A stretch of DNA of 64,000 nt from Pseudoips prasinana (Eukaryota > Arthropoda > Insecta > Lepidoptera > Nolidae), in contig OX621251.1 in NCBI GenBank assembly GCA_951640165.1, positions 26,560,893 through 26,624,892 of the forward strand, given 5' to 3'. The notes under the pieces are model-generated. The model saw only the letters and a list, made by a program, of their open reading frames with translations, searched no databases and was not told where the DNA came from. The first letter of the stretch is position 1; each line of letters begins with the position of its first letter. Position numbers and translations under genes: made by a program. Positions 52,783 to 62,757 of this stretch are shown here, piece after piece.

Positions 52783-54524
52783 CCTCCCTCATCAGGATCG
52801 ACATTTACCGAAGATATAGGATTCGGTAAATTTCGATTAAACATTTTTGATAAATTATACTTATTTTTATACACGACAATAAAAAGGCTTATAATTAAAA
52901 TTATATATAAAACAATGGTCCAGACACTAACACTTTTCACATTTAGGGAAAGGCCTTTGTTTTCACTTGCACTATTATCTTCACTTTTGTGTAGAGCGTA
53001 CGAGAGGAACCGCAGGTTTTTGAGGTCCACTCCTTCCAGGTTCAGGAGCTTTGTAGTATTTGGCACATGTGACTTAATTGCAGGTAAGTTAATTAGTGAT
53101 AGTTTTTCATAGGTGATTTGTTCTGTTTCAATCTTATGCATTCTTAGAGTCACATTATGTATTGGGATAGTACATGAATCGTCTATCGTAAGTATATATG
53201 TACCTCGAAGAGTTTGTCGAGACACCTCACTCTCACAGATTCTGCTTAGTACGGCATTCGTTCTTGTATATACTATCCATCGATTCGGCTGGAAAAGTTC
53301 TATTCGAAAGTTTTCAATTTCTATAGGAGTTTGTTTACAGGAGCTGATGTTGTTAATGTATTGCATTAGGTCTTTTATACAAAAATCTTCGTTGAGTTGA
53401 AAACCATTTTCTTCGATGCACAGGAAACGAGATCTGTCGATTTCTTTGCAAGGCTTGGCAAGTGATTTGACCTCAAACCCTTTTGCTATTAGGTAAGGAT
53501 ATTTGGGTATAATAATAAGGGTACGATTATTAGATAATATTGGGATGGGTAATAGTCTATAATAAGAATATGTGTCTGTTTTAACAAGTGGAATCTCCAA
53601 GATGAACGTTATCTTACTTTCGCTATAATAAGATTTAATTGCTATAGTTCCTTCAATTTTTACAAGGTTCTCAGGCAAAACTGGGTATATAAGCTTATCA
53701 GAATTTTCAATCTTTTTTAACAAGAAAAGCAAATTATCTGACTCAATGATAGACTGGTGTAGGATGCCTGACTTACTGAATGCTACGGCAGTTTCTATCT
53801 CATTAAGTTTGATGTAAATATTTTGAAAATTATGTAGTAATAAATTATAAGTGTTCAGTATACGATTTCCTATATAGTTTAGTTGTCCTTTTATGGTAAT
53901 TGAATTTATTTTTTCATCCAAATGTTTTATATTTTCATCAAGCTTATTAAGGTTAGTATTTATAACTTGGGTAACATTTACTAGGCTTCCCACCATTTCG
54001 GATATCAAGGTAATTTTCTTATTATTAATATTTTGCTGAGTCTTTACTTCTTTTATCAATCTGTCGTATTTAATGGCATCTTCATTATCTAAATTCCCTG
54101 TGATTATTTTTATGATTGATCCTAAAGGGTTTAAGAGACCTCTCTTTATCCTATAAGACGGTACTAACTGCTTATATTTGTTAATAGTTATATTATATAC
54201 ATATTCTACTTGGTTTTTAGAATCTAGATAATCGTTCTTAAAACTAATATTTAAGCAATTGTCAACTAAATAGTTTAACTGAGAGTAAAATTGAATGTTA
54301 CCATCTAAGTCTGAGTAAATATTCTTAAAATCTAAAATCTTAATTAATATCCATTTATCGTTACTAATGGATGCAATTCCTTCCCGTATGGGTAGAATTC
54401 CCGGATTATCATTCACGGGCTGAAGTTGAAGGGCCAGCAACTGGGTCGCTGTTGTTATCAGCAGGAACATCGGGAGGTTTCTGTGGAACACGTTTAATGT
54501 CTTTAACAGGCACTCGTGTGTCAC
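52719..54524 (-). CDS. env: Errantivirus Env (baculovirus-F-like fusion glycoprotein)
   Basis: 601 aa, intact. Hydrophobic N-terminal segment (about 18-33) suits a signal peptide. A furin-type site RIKR at 125-128 is followed at once by a glycine-rich hydrophobic stretch (129-148) in the position of the fusion peptide of baculovirus F-type proteins. Heptad-like sequence follows (about 155-230), and a single membrane helix lies near 533-552 with a ~49-residue tail. It would sit on membranes and mediate fusion. The start overlaps the end of the gag-pol ORF by about 116 bp; env is normally made from a spliced RNA. The last ~20 codons lie inside the 3' LTR. Whether it is expressed is unknown. Confidence 0.88.
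   Translation of the reverse strand: MTHECLLKTLNVFHRNLPMFLLITTATQLLALQLQPVNDNPGILPIREGIASISNDKWILIKILDFKNIYSDLDGNIQFYSQLNYLVDNCLNISFKNDYLDSKNQVEYVYNITINKYKQLVPSYRIKRGLLNPLGSIIKIITGNLDNEDAIKYDRLIKEVKTQQNINNKKITLISEMVGSLVNVTQVINTNLNKLDENIKHLDEKINSITIKGQLNYIGNRILNTYNLLLHNFQNIYIKLNEIETAVAFSKSGILHQSIIESDNLLFLLKKIENSDKLIYPVLPENLVKIEGTIAIKSYYSESKITFILEIPLVKTDTYSYYRLLPIPILSNNRTLIIIPKYPYLIAKGFEVKSLAKPCKEIDRSRFLCIEENGFQLNEDFCIKDLMQYINNISSCKQTPIEIENFRIELFQPNRWIVYTRTNAVLSRICESEVSRQTLRGTYILTIDDSCTIPIHNVTLRMHKIETEQITYEKLSLINLPAIKSHVPNTTKLLNLEGVDLKNLRFLSYALHKSEDNSASENKGLSLNVKSVSVWTIVLYIILIISLFIVVYKNKYNLSKMFNRNLPNPISSVNVDPDEGGVTRAYIPEGSMRPGRLNILS
52783..52793 (-). other. Polypurine tract
   Basis: On minus, GATGAGGGAGG directly before the LTR start AGTTACG; primes plus-strand synthesis in LTR elements. 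It doubles as env codons. Confidence 0.7.
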
Positions 54525-57500
54525 GTTTATGTATTATTACAGGGGCAATGTTTCTTTCAAGATCACCTGAAACTTTTGCTTTGGTGTAGCGAGGTTTGTC
54601 TTTGCTACGGCGTTTGTTAGTACCTTTAACAAATACATTTTCTTCAGGTTTTATTTTAAAAGACGTTTCTCCACCCCATTTGTTTATTATAGCTTGCTTT
54701 TTCTCCGTGATTTTGTCCGTTAAGAAATTATATAAATGTCTAGTGCGTTTATTGTGATCATTAATTAGTTTTTGCATGTATTGTTTATCAAATCTAGTAT
54801 CAAATATGTTATTAGAGTCTGTATGACCAAAGACAACTTCGAAGGGTGTGAACCCTGTAGTTGAATGAATAGTCTGATTGTATGCCATAATGGCGTAGGT
54901 CATGACAGATGCAATATCCGTAAGTTTATGTTCATATTTGGCTAGTCTGTATATTTCTAATATAGTTGAGTGGAATCTTTCAATTAGTCCCATTGAATTT
55001 GTGTTATTTGGTGTTCCTATGTGCATTTCTATCTTGTGTAGGGATAATAATTCTTTGATGAGAGCATTATTAAACTCTGAGCCAGCATCAGAACTGACCT
55101 TTTGAGGAGTTCCATAAAATGAAAAATACTTTATGAGAGCTTTTACAACTTCAGGAGTAGATCGGTTGCTTATTTCAAAAGCTTGACCAAGTTTGCTGAA
55201 AGCGTCCAATACAGTCAGAAAATATTTTCCTTCGATGGAAAATAGATCTATAAATATTTCTTCGAATGGATTTTTCTGAGTTTGAGTAAGTTGTAATGCA
55301 GGTTTGTAAGGATTTCGATCATATTTCATTTTTTTACAGGTTTCGCAACTATTTATAATAGCCGAAATTGATTCTTCCATATTAAACCAATAGTATGTGC
55401 GCTTAAGGCGGACTAACGTTTCTTTAATACCCCGATGGCACGTTTTTCCTGTATGGTATTTAAGAACGATTTGGCGTTGTTCATTTTCATCTTGAACAAG
55501 TACAACTCGTTCGGTACACTCAAGAAATTGAACGGAGTCTTTTTTGAAAAGTTGAATTATTATCTGTGTGAACTGACGTCTGTGTTCTTTATCTTCAAAA
55601 TAGATAAAATACTTTACATTATTTCTGATATATTCTTTTAAAAATTGTTTCACTAGTTCCGAGTTATTTAAAGGTAAGTGTACTTCGAGAATTCGTTGCC
55701 TATTCGTAGATATATCCTTGACTGATAATTGATTTCGGTGCCATGTATAAACTAGAATTTGATTTGGTTTTGTATCTATGGCTTCTTTTAAAATAGGCAT
55801 ACCTGTTGATTCTAATTCATCAGCAGAGTGAATGGTATCTGGGTTTTCAGATGCAGTATCTGTCCCACTTGATGGTGAAGGAATAGAATAAGTAGAGCTA
55901 TGTTTTCTAGATTCTACGCCATCTGAATCTGATGATATACTAATAGGTCGATTTACTTCCATAGATACATCCGACGCATTATCTTTATCTATTGCATTTA
56001 ACCTAATTCTGGATAACGCATCTGCGTTAGTATTTTGAAAAATAGTTTCTGCAGACCCATCTTTGCATGTAACTAAAGCTGAAGGCATTTGTACACCCTT
56101 CCCGAAATCGGTGTAATTGAGGACGGCGTCTCCATTATATAGATTAGTAGGTAATTTAATTTTCGTTTCAGATCGAGGTTCCAAATATTCCATTACTTGG
56201 CTTGGAGGCCTATATATAATAGGTATTTCAGTATTATGGGTACGCAGAACACGGTTGTCCATATCTATGTTTGCACCTAATTGCGTTAACAAATCGGAAC
56301 CAATGAGGCCATCATAATTGGAATCTACATCATACACAAAGAATTTATGTTTTAAATCACATTTAAATGTTTGTAAAAGAGGAATATAAATTACCTTGTC
56401 ATGTTGACTTCGAGCGTGCGTGCTGAGTACTTGAAAAGGCTCTATATATTTATAATTTGAAAAATATTCATCAGCTTTTCGAGGACTGATAAATGATCGT
56501 GTGCTACCAGTAACAATCATAAATTTTGATTCTATTTCTGGTATCAAAATATAGGGTAATTGATTTAATTTATTATTATTAATTTTAATTATCTCCGATT
56601 CGTACTGTAGATCGGTGTCAGGAAAATTACAATTTAGCTCTATATTTTCAGTGTATTTGTAATTTTCATTGAACTCATTTTCGTTATAATCAAAATTTTC
56701 TAAGTATTCACTGTCGTTGCCATCTGAATATAAATTATTTACCCTTGGGGCTGGAGCGGCAGTGCGCATTGATACATCAGTATCTAATTTTTGAGGTCGA
56801 AACCCAAAGTTGGGGTGACCATGTTGAGGTTTATTAAAATTATTCTGCGGAGGGATATTATTAAATGTTTTGTAACCTTGATGCTGCGGTGGAATACCAA
56901 ATTTAAATTGTTGTTGGTTTGGTGTACCATATCTAAATTGTGTTTGGTTTGGTGGACCGAACTTAACTAATTGTTGCTGATTTGGTATGCCATATTTAAA
57001 TTGCTGCTGATTAAAGTTAGGTCTAAAACCTGTTGGCTGCATTTGGAAATGTTGTTTGTAACCCTGAATATTAGGTTTATAACCTTGTATATTAGGTGGG
57101 GCGTTAAATTTAAAGTTCTGTGGCTGAGGGTTTTTATTAAGAGTAGAATTTTGTACAGGGTTGGCGGTATAAAATTGTTTTAAGCCAAACTTTTCTACAT
57201 AGGGGTTATGTGGCACTGAACTATCGTTAGGTGTGTGTAGTTTAATAGAACTATTTGGTTTTAACATTTTATTCCTAGATGTATACTGATATTGGAAGTT
57301 AACCTCTTCTAGCACTATGCTGAGAGCTTTCTCCAATGTAGAGCATCCTTTTAGTCGAACAATACGAATTAAATCTTCCGGCAAGTTGTACAGAAAAACG
57401 TTCATGGCCATATTGTCGTAAATGGTGATTTTACTATTACGTAAATTTACATCGTTCTCTAAATTTACTTTCGACAATAGGGTACTTTTCACGTGTTGTA

Positions 57501-57849
57501 TTCTACTACAAAAATCAAGATAAGACTCAGTACTATTTATTCGTAATGTTTCTAATTCTATGGCTATACATTCTTCGGAACGAGGATCTCCGAAATGTTG
57601 GGTGAAAACATTTTTTAATTGAGTCCACGACTGTATATCCTGACGTTCACTAATAAGCGCGGCGGCTCTACCGATTAACTTACTAGTTATGGTATGAAAA
57701 ACGTATAAATCTTGGTCCGCATTTCCGGTATCTCTATATCTATCAATTACATACTCACACTTAATTATAAAAAGATTTAAAAGTTTTTCATCCCCGTCAA
57801 ATTTCGGGATAATAGAAGATATTTCCCTAGGAATCATATTTAGAGACAT
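54409..57849 (-). CDS. Errantivirus Gag-Pol fusion lacking RT and RNase H
   Basis: 1146 aa in one frame. Residues 1-200: errantiviral Gag/capsid-like. About 230-370: Gln/Asn/Pro/Gly repeats (PNQQQFKFGIP type). Protease region: the D-T-G triad reads V-T-G, Val446 for Asp (GTT codon at 56514-56512), so protease should be inactive. Around 56030-56050 the post-protease linker joins NADALSRI, the end of RNase H, so RT and most of RNase H are cleanly missing in frame. Integrase follows with a His-His/CETC zinc motif, IFID, SSDAG and LIERFH (complete D-D-E). Errantiviruses normally place gag and pol in different frames; here they are continuous. Non-autonomous, possibly able to supply Gag and integrase. 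Confidence 0.88.
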   Translation of the reverse strand: MSLNMIPREISSIIPKFDGDEKLLNLFIIKCEYVIDRYRDTGNADQDLYVFHTITSKLIGRAAALISERQDIQSWTQLKNVFTQHFGDPRSEECIAIELETLRINSTESYLDFCSRIQHVKSTLLSKVNLENDVNLRNSKITIYDNMAMNVFLYNLPEDLIRIVRLKGCSTLEKALSIVLEEVNFQYQYTSRNKMLKPNSSIKLHTPNDSSVPHNPYVEKFGLKQFYTANPVQNSTLNKNPQPQNFKFNAPPNIQGYKPNIQGYKQHFQMQPTGFRPNFNQQQFKYGIPNQQQLVKFGPPNQTQFRYGTPNQQQFKFGIPPQHQGYKTFNNIPPQNNFNKPQHGHPNFGFRPQKLDTDVSMRTAAPAPRVNNLYSDGNDSEYLENFDYNENEFNENYKYTENIELNCNFPDTDLQYESEIIKINNNKLNQLPYILIPEIESKFMIVTGSTRSFISPRKADEYFSNYKYIEPFQVLSTHARSQHDKVIYIPLLQTFKCDLKHKFFVYDVDSNYDGLIGSDLLTQLGANIDMDNRVLRTHNTEIPIIYRPPSQVMEYLEPRSETKIKLPTNLYNGDAVLNYTDFGKGVQMPSALVTCKDGSAETIFQNTNADALSRIRLNAIDKDNASDVSMEVNRPISISSDSDGVESRKHSSTYSIPSPSSGTDTASENPDTIHSADELESTGMPILKEAIDTKPNQILVYTWHRNQLSVKDISTNRQRILEVHLPLNNSELVKQFLKEYIRNNVKYFIYFEDKEHRRQFTQIIIQLFKKDSVQFLECTERVVLVQDENEQRQIVLKYHTGKTCHRGIKETLVRLKRTYYWFNMEESISAIINSCETCKKMKYDRNPYKPALQLTQTQKNPFEEIFIDLFSIEGKYFLTVLDAFSKLGQAFEISNRSTPEVVKALIKYFSFYGTPQKVSSDAGSEFNNALIKELLSLHKIEMHIGTPNNTNSMGLIERFHSTILEIYRLAKYEHKLTDIASVMTYAIMAYNQTIHSTTGFTPFEVVFGHTDSNNIFDTRFDKQYMQKLINDHNKRTRHLYNFLTDKITEKKQAIINKWGGETSFKIKPEENVFVKGTNKRRSKDKPRYTKAKVSGDLERNIAPVIIHKRDTRVPVKDIKRVPQKPPDVPADNNSDPVAGPSTSARE

Positions 57850-58265
57850 CTTAATTTTTATATAATTATATTGCGAACAATAAAAATACGCAGGTAATTT
57901 TATTACACTACTATCTGCAATTATTTAATTACAGTTCTTAGAATTAAATGCTTACTATACCGATGTGGTGTATAGAGTTGCAAATAAGATAACGTTCTAT
58001 TGCGTGGGCGATGGTCGGTCCCGTAATATCACAAAATCTTATTTATAAACTATAGGAATAAGAAGGAAAGACAAGGAATAGCAATGTGGGTCTACTCACA
58101 GGTTCTCCATTCTCTCCAGAAGTCAGCTCAGCGTCGCCTTACGTTTGCAGTGTATACGTTGAACAATTAAACGAATTTATTTGGTTCGAAGGATTCCCGT
58201 AACCGAATTTTCAAGCTCGAACCGATTGTGTGTTCTTGAAGCACGATTTTTCGGCGTTTTACGTT

Positions 58266-58284
58266 AATCCGAACGGCTGCGCCA
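58266..58284 (-). other. Primer binding site, tRNA-Ser-like
   Basis: On minus, TGGCGCAGCCGTTCGG starts at the last base of the 5' LTR. TGGCGCAGTCG-type sites complementary to tRNA-Ser are known in the ZAM/17.6 group. Confidence 0.65.
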
Positions 58285-58568
58285 GTTTAATCGGGGGCGC
58301 GCAAGAGCGACTTTTAAAAAAATACAAAATATTAATTGTAGAGACAAGTTTATTGTTCGACGATCGAACATCAAGTGCCAGTACACAATATGGCAAACCT
58401 TAATCTAAAACAGAGTGGGAGGTGGAACAGACCACCGGGATGAGCAACGTATGCATAAAAGTTGTTTTGACGGATGCAGCCTGAGTCCCGACAGACTGCT
58501 GACTCTATGAAAGGATGTTTAGTCTACCAGGTCGCATGGAACCTTCTGGAATATATGCACGCGTAACT
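58284..58568 (-). repeat. 5' LTR of the errantivirus
   Basis: 285 bp, identical by eye to 52498-52782; followed by ATAT. Confidence 0.92.
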
Positions 58569-58637
58569 ATATTGCGTGTAATATTTATTTTTAAACGATA
58601 TCAAAAGTCGGTTATTAATTCGATTGTTTTTTTGTAC

Positions 58638-58782
58638 ATATATAGCTCGTAGAAACGACAGCTGCTGGGGCAGAAAGGTTCTTGAACAAGGAACCGGAAG
58701 ACGCAGCGTGGGCAGGCCCCTACAAGATGGACCGATGATCTTGCGCGGGTTGTTGAAGCCCGGATGCGGGTTAGCGCATTTT
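58638..58782 (+). pseudogene. RTE C-terminal fragment, left half
   Basis: Plus frame RKVLEQGTGRRSVGRPLQDG corresponds to the RTE C-terminus at 39021-39281. It breaks at TTAGCGCA; the continuation (AATTGTGGAGATCTTTGGGG) resumes at 59281. Confidence 0.68.
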
Positions 58783-59279
58783 ACAACATTTCATATTTTT
58801 AACTGGCATGTATTATTGCGTTATTTAATAATAATTTTGCGAAATTATGAACTTTTCATTCATAATTTCAACTTTGAAATTCGGTGTATTCTAAAAAGAC
58901 GTAAGCGGCAAATGACGTCACACATACGGTGGAATAGCCATCGGTCTTTGCTTTAATGTAGAATGACCCGTCAAAAGAAAAATCACTGTCTTGTCAAACT
59001 CGTTGGCGCCTAACCTTGTTTCATCATTACAGCTAAATAAGTCCACGGCTGGACAAGCCTCCCTCAAGAATCGTCTTGGGGAATATGCCATAATCGCCAC
59101 GCTTGGCAGGCGGGTTAGCTCGTCCGCCGTATAAGTGACATCACACCTTTTTTAGTTTTAATTTTTTTCCTCAGAAATGAAGAAATAAAAAAAAAAAAAT
59201 AAATTATATTTGAACTCAGGATAGAAAAACAAAGAAATGGTATTTTTGTTTTAAGGTGGTGTCAGTTTTGAAATGTTGT
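58783..59279. mobile_element. Insertion with ACAACATTTCA inverted ends
   Basis: ACAACATTTCA (58783) and TGAAATGTTGT (to 59279) bound about 500 bp that split an RTE fragment. Inside are an inverted pair around GACGTCACACATACGGTGG (58914) and the CCGCCGTATAAGTGACATC region (59117), and a nested RTE-derived scrap (59026-59122). Superfamily unclear; no clean target duplication. Confidence 0.5.
59026..59122 (-). repeat. RTE-derived retroposon scrap
   Basis: TTACAGCTAAATAAGTCCAC, GGACAAGCCTCCCTCAAGAA and CGCCACGCTTGGCAGGCGGG match 49080-49175. Confidence 0.68.
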
Positions 59280-59355
59280 CAATTGTGGAGATCTTTGGGG
59301 AGACCTTTGTCCAACTATGGACTTCTTTCAGTTGATAAGATGATGATGATAATGA
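59280..59355 (+). repeat. RTE 3' end, right half
   Basis: AATTGTGGAGATCTTTGGGG, AGACCTTTGTCCAAC and a GATGATGATGATAATG tail complete the fragment begun at 58638. Confidence 0.68.
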
Positions 59356-59574
59356 CATGGTGCGTGTTTCTCCGTTGTTTGTATTTTCGAATATATTTTT
59401 TTGTGCGATGGAATGAGAATGCTTTAAGTTGATGGGTTTATAAACAGAAGTTGAAACCGATTGTAAAATTTTAAACCTTTATTATTTTATACATGTTCCT
59501 TCGCCTGCGTTATTGACTGAATATGTGGCACAGCAGCTAGTTCGATATCTTGTCCCGCGTCGGACAACTTAATG

Positions 59575-59690
59575 TCTGTAATTTGTGTCTGTCTATTATA
59601 TGTTTGTAAAGTACCCCGCAACACCAGGATTAGATTCCCTAGTCCGCACTAGGGACCCCGCGCCCGCACATAGTCTCTAAAAAAATCGCT
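59575..59690. repeat. SINE family C scrap
   Basis: ATTAGATTCCCTAGTCCGCA and CTAGGGACCCCGCGCCCG resemble the GGGAATTTAATCCC/CTAGGGA region of 51372-51556. Confidence 0.35.
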
Positions 59691-60363
59691 TCTACAAGAA
59701 TAGTACAATTTCGCGATGAGAATGGTATTTTATATGTTTCTCCGCCCTCAAATCGTTGTTCCGAATTTAAGGTAGCTTTGTTCAGCAGTTGAGACGTGAA
59801 GATGTAACAAACATAGACGTAGGAATTATAATATTAGTACGGCTTTTCTGTTTTGTCTGCCCGATAAGGTCCTTAGTTCGATATATTCAAACAATAATCA
59901 TCAAATGAAGTTCTCAAACAACGAAGAAATGATGTAACTTACATAAGAAGACATACATTCGTATTGATAAACTCCTTCTTTTTGAAGTTGGTTAATTAAT
60001 GACATTATGTTACATATTTAATAAATAAATTAACTTTTTTTTTGTCATTTTACTTATGTACATTATAAAGAGATGATGAAATGAATAAAATAATCACATA
60101 GTGCCAATTTATTATTCTCCGCAAGTATTAGTCCCAAACTTATTCATCACCGCCAACTTGAGACAACATATTCATAAGTTCTTCAAAAGTGTTCTTAATT
60201 TAAATAATAAATTATTTACCTAGACTTAATAAAACTATTGCTTTCATGAAGTCCATTATTAACGAAATATTCTTATCGCACTATTGACTTCGTCTGCATT
60301 GTATATAGTTCTGCATTGTATATAGTTCTGTATATATATGGCCTTTGCGTCTATTACAGACGA
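59691..60363. other. AT-rich intron sequence
   Basis: A Helitron-like scrap (AGACGTGAAGATGTAACAAA near 59789) and a duplicated TGCATTGTATATAGTTC (60296-60330) are the only notable items. Confidence 0.45.
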
Positions 60364-60537
60364 TTATGGCGCATTGTCTGAGAGACATTTCTTTTTGTGG
60401 CTAAACAAACCGATGTAAGAGCGACATAGCCAGCCGCAGGCGTGACAAGGGAAGTTTGCGGTGGTTGGTGCCGAGCCGCTTTCATGTCGCTTCTGTCTCT
60501 TATCAGCAAGTACTCCGAACCAGGCTTCATCACAGAT
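60364..60537 (-). pseudogene. LINE C-terminal Cys-His tail
   Basis: Minus frame of about 57 codons ending in a stop: ADKRQKRHESGSAP, then FPCHACGWLCRSYIGLFSHK and KKC. The C-x2-C-x(3)-C-x(3)-IGLxSH-x(3)-C pattern resembles a zinc-finger tail found at the C-terminus of several insect LINEs and retroposons. No upstream RT part adjoins it. It could instead be a short exon of an unrelated zinc-finger gene, but no splice sites support that. Confidence 0.5.
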
Positions 60538-60764
60538 CTTACCTTAGTTCTGTACGCTAGTAATATTACATGAGATAAGGCTCATCTACCTCATAAAGCA
60601 TGTTGTGAAACTCTGTAATTCGTTTAGTATACAATTATGTTAATGTATATTCTCTAATAAGTGTGATGTTCAAAAAACTGTAGAGTTTCCTTAAAAGAAT
60701 ATTTTTTCTTTTTTTTTTGTGTATCATGTTCAGTTTTGCCGTGCATAGTGATGATGATGATGTC

Positions 60765-61101
60765 TTCCCGGCCAATTCAATGGAGATTAGCCAATTGCGT
60801 AGGACATATTATAGTGCACAAGTGTGTGCGCAAACACAGGGGCACTTTCTATTCCATCACTCTCATGATCCGATGGGACGACTTGCGACACGACCGGAAA
60901 GAGGTCAGGTACGGGACCGACGGCTTTACGTGTTCTCCGAGGCACGGGGGTATAATACCGCCAACTCCCAGACTTCGGGCTGATACTGAGAAATTTCATT
61001 TATGGAAAAATCCTAAAATCACTTTTTGTCCCGACCAAGGATTTGAACCCAGGACCTCATTGTCTCCGGTTGAACACGCTACCGCTAGACTAACGAGGCA
61101 G
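60765..61101 (-). repeat. tRNA-derived SINE, family B
   Basis: Minus strand: GCCTCGTTAGTCTAGCGGTA (A-box side), AGGTCCTGGGTTCAAATCCT (B box), a body with CAGCCCGAAGTCTGGGAG, and an end at CTCCATTGAATTGGCC. Near-parallel with 62411-62757. Confidence 0.75.
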
Positions 61102-61191
61102 TCAATAGTAAAGGTCAGAAGAAGCTTGATTTCCAGGCTTCACTGGACAATACAAAAGCTATTATTTATATGTTACTAGATATCTGCCCGT

Positions 61192-61232
61192 GGTTTTAGT
61201 CTCGTTTTTCATCGGAAAACGAGACTAAAACC
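61192..61232. repeat. Perfect hairpin, 17-bp arms, 7-nt loop
   Basis: GGTTTTAGTCTCGTTTT, TCATCGG, AAAACGAGACTAAAACC. Preceded by ACTAGATATCTGCCCG, a Helitron-end-like sequence. Confidence 0.85.
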
Positions 61233-61544
61233 TTTTAATCTGGAATAAGGGTGCCCTTTTTTGTACATCTTGCAACGAGTGTGCAAAATTTTATATTGAT
61301 CGGTTGAGTGTATAATGCGTTAAAACAAAACCACATGGCCATTACTAATATTATTTAGGATATTATTGTGGGAAAACAGTTATTTACAGTATAGATTTTG
61401 GTTTAGGTTTAATAGTTCTCCGTGAAACTACTTCTACTGATAACTATACCTAGTTATTACTTTACTTTTTCTACCATTTAACTGTAATTTTGAATTTAAG
61501 GGTAAAATGATTATAACTGCATTTGTAGGTAATATTTATACTAT

Positions 61545-61640
61545 GTTACTAGAAATACTATCTAATGTATACAACTATATTACTACAAACATGTTCTGAC
61601 TATTTACAAGCGCTTTTTTAAAGTCTACGTGAATAAAAAC
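61545..61640 (+). repeat. Repeat shared with 35040-35140
   Basis: ACTAGAAATACTATCTAATG, ACAAACATGTTCTGACTATT and CAAGCGCTTTTTTAAAGTCT, then AATAAAAACC. Confidence 0.68.
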
Positions 61641-61815
61641 CTTTTTTATTTTATTTTTTTTATTTTTAATAGTATCACTAATTAGTAGTATTATAAACTA
61701 AAATAGTTTGCATACTATTACTTATTTCAACATTAGCCCCGTTCTTCATTAGTAATGACACCATCTACGGCGTAGTCGCTACGAGGTAATCGTAGCATCT
61801 ACACCGTAGAAGTTA

Positions 61816-61880
61816 AATGGTAAAATGACTATTACTACTATCGTAGTAACTACGATAGTAGTAATAGTAATTTTACCATT
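61816..61880. repeat. Hairpin, 31-bp arms, 3-nt loop
   Basis: AATGGTAAAATGACTATTAC plus TACTATCGTAG (61816-61846), loop TAA, complement 61850-61880 with one mismatch at most by eye. Confidence 0.82.
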
Positions 61881-62410
61881 CGTTTCAATGTTAAAACTAA
61901 ATGCTATAAACTTGTTAGGCAGTAGGTAAGTGTTTGTAAGTCCTTTTCGTGCAGATGTGGTAGATATTGGAGACCAACAGATATATAATACCGAGTTCAT
62001 GTTCACGTATTTCAATGTCTCTTTCGGTATATTATACGTTCGTATCACATGAGTTACTTTAATATTTTAATTATTTAATTTCAAAAGTATAATTTATTTA
62101 ATAACTAACTTAAATTGTTATTACTGCAAATAACATTCTTGTGAATTGATTCATTATCATTTTAATCATTCTATAGGAATAAGAAAGACTTATCTCCTAC
62201 CTATTATATTTCGCAAAATTTATTCAAACAGAAACTATGCGGAGAGGCTCAAGAATGTCCCTGTTATTTTCGAGTAAATGGACTGGAATGCTTTTGTATT
62301 GTCGGTCTGTAATTCTGTACCTGTTGAACGTAACAATTGACTTTTTAGTAAAACAGCTTGACTTGTACATCAAATTAATAATAATAATAATGTCCTCCTA
62401 GCTGAATAGC
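61881..62410. other. AT-rich intron sequence
   Basis: No supported feature. Confidence 0.4.
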
Positions 62411-62757
62411 GGCCACGGTGGCCAGTCTCAATAGAGATTAGCCATCTGCGCGGGACATATTATAGTGCTCAAGTGTGTGCGCAAACACAGGAGCACTTTC
62501 TATTCCATTACTCTCATGATCCGATGGGACGCCAAGCGACACGACCGCAAAGAGGTTGGGTACAGGACCGACGACTTTACGTGCTCGCCGAGGAACGGGG
62601 GTATAATATCGCCAACTCCCAGATTTCGGGCTGATCCTGAGAAATTTTTCTTTTATTTACAGAAAATTTCCAAAATCACTTTTTAGCCCGACCCGGGATT
62701 CGAACCCAGGACCTCGCCCTCTGCGGGTGAACACGCTGTCGCTAGACCGACGAGGCA
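62411..62757 (-). repeat. tRNA-derived SINE, family B
   Basis: Minus strand: GCCTCGTCGGTCTAGCGACA, GGTCCTGGGTTCGAATCCCG (canonical B box), body with CAGCCCGAAATCTGGGAGTT, ending GGCCACCGTGGCC. Best family B copy. Confidence 0.78.

Larger units (their letters stand above)
52498..58568 (-). mobile_element. Errantivirus-type endogenous retroelement, internally deleted
   Basis: Identical 285-bp LTRs (by eye) with AGTT...AACT ends and a 4-bp ATAT duplication (52494-52497, 58569-58572), as reported for the 17.6/297 group. Order on the minus strand: 5' LTR, tRNA-Ser-like primer site, gag-protease-integrase ORF, env-like ORF, purine tract, 3' LTR. Reverse transcriptase and RNase H are missing, so the copy cannot replicate unaided. 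It sits in a guanylate cyclase intron in the same transcriptional sense as the gene. Confidence 0.92.

Noticed and set aside
7000..60000. Direct repeats as a CRISPR-like array
   Set aside because: Repeats are dispersed transposons with irregular spacing in a eukaryotic intron; no array.
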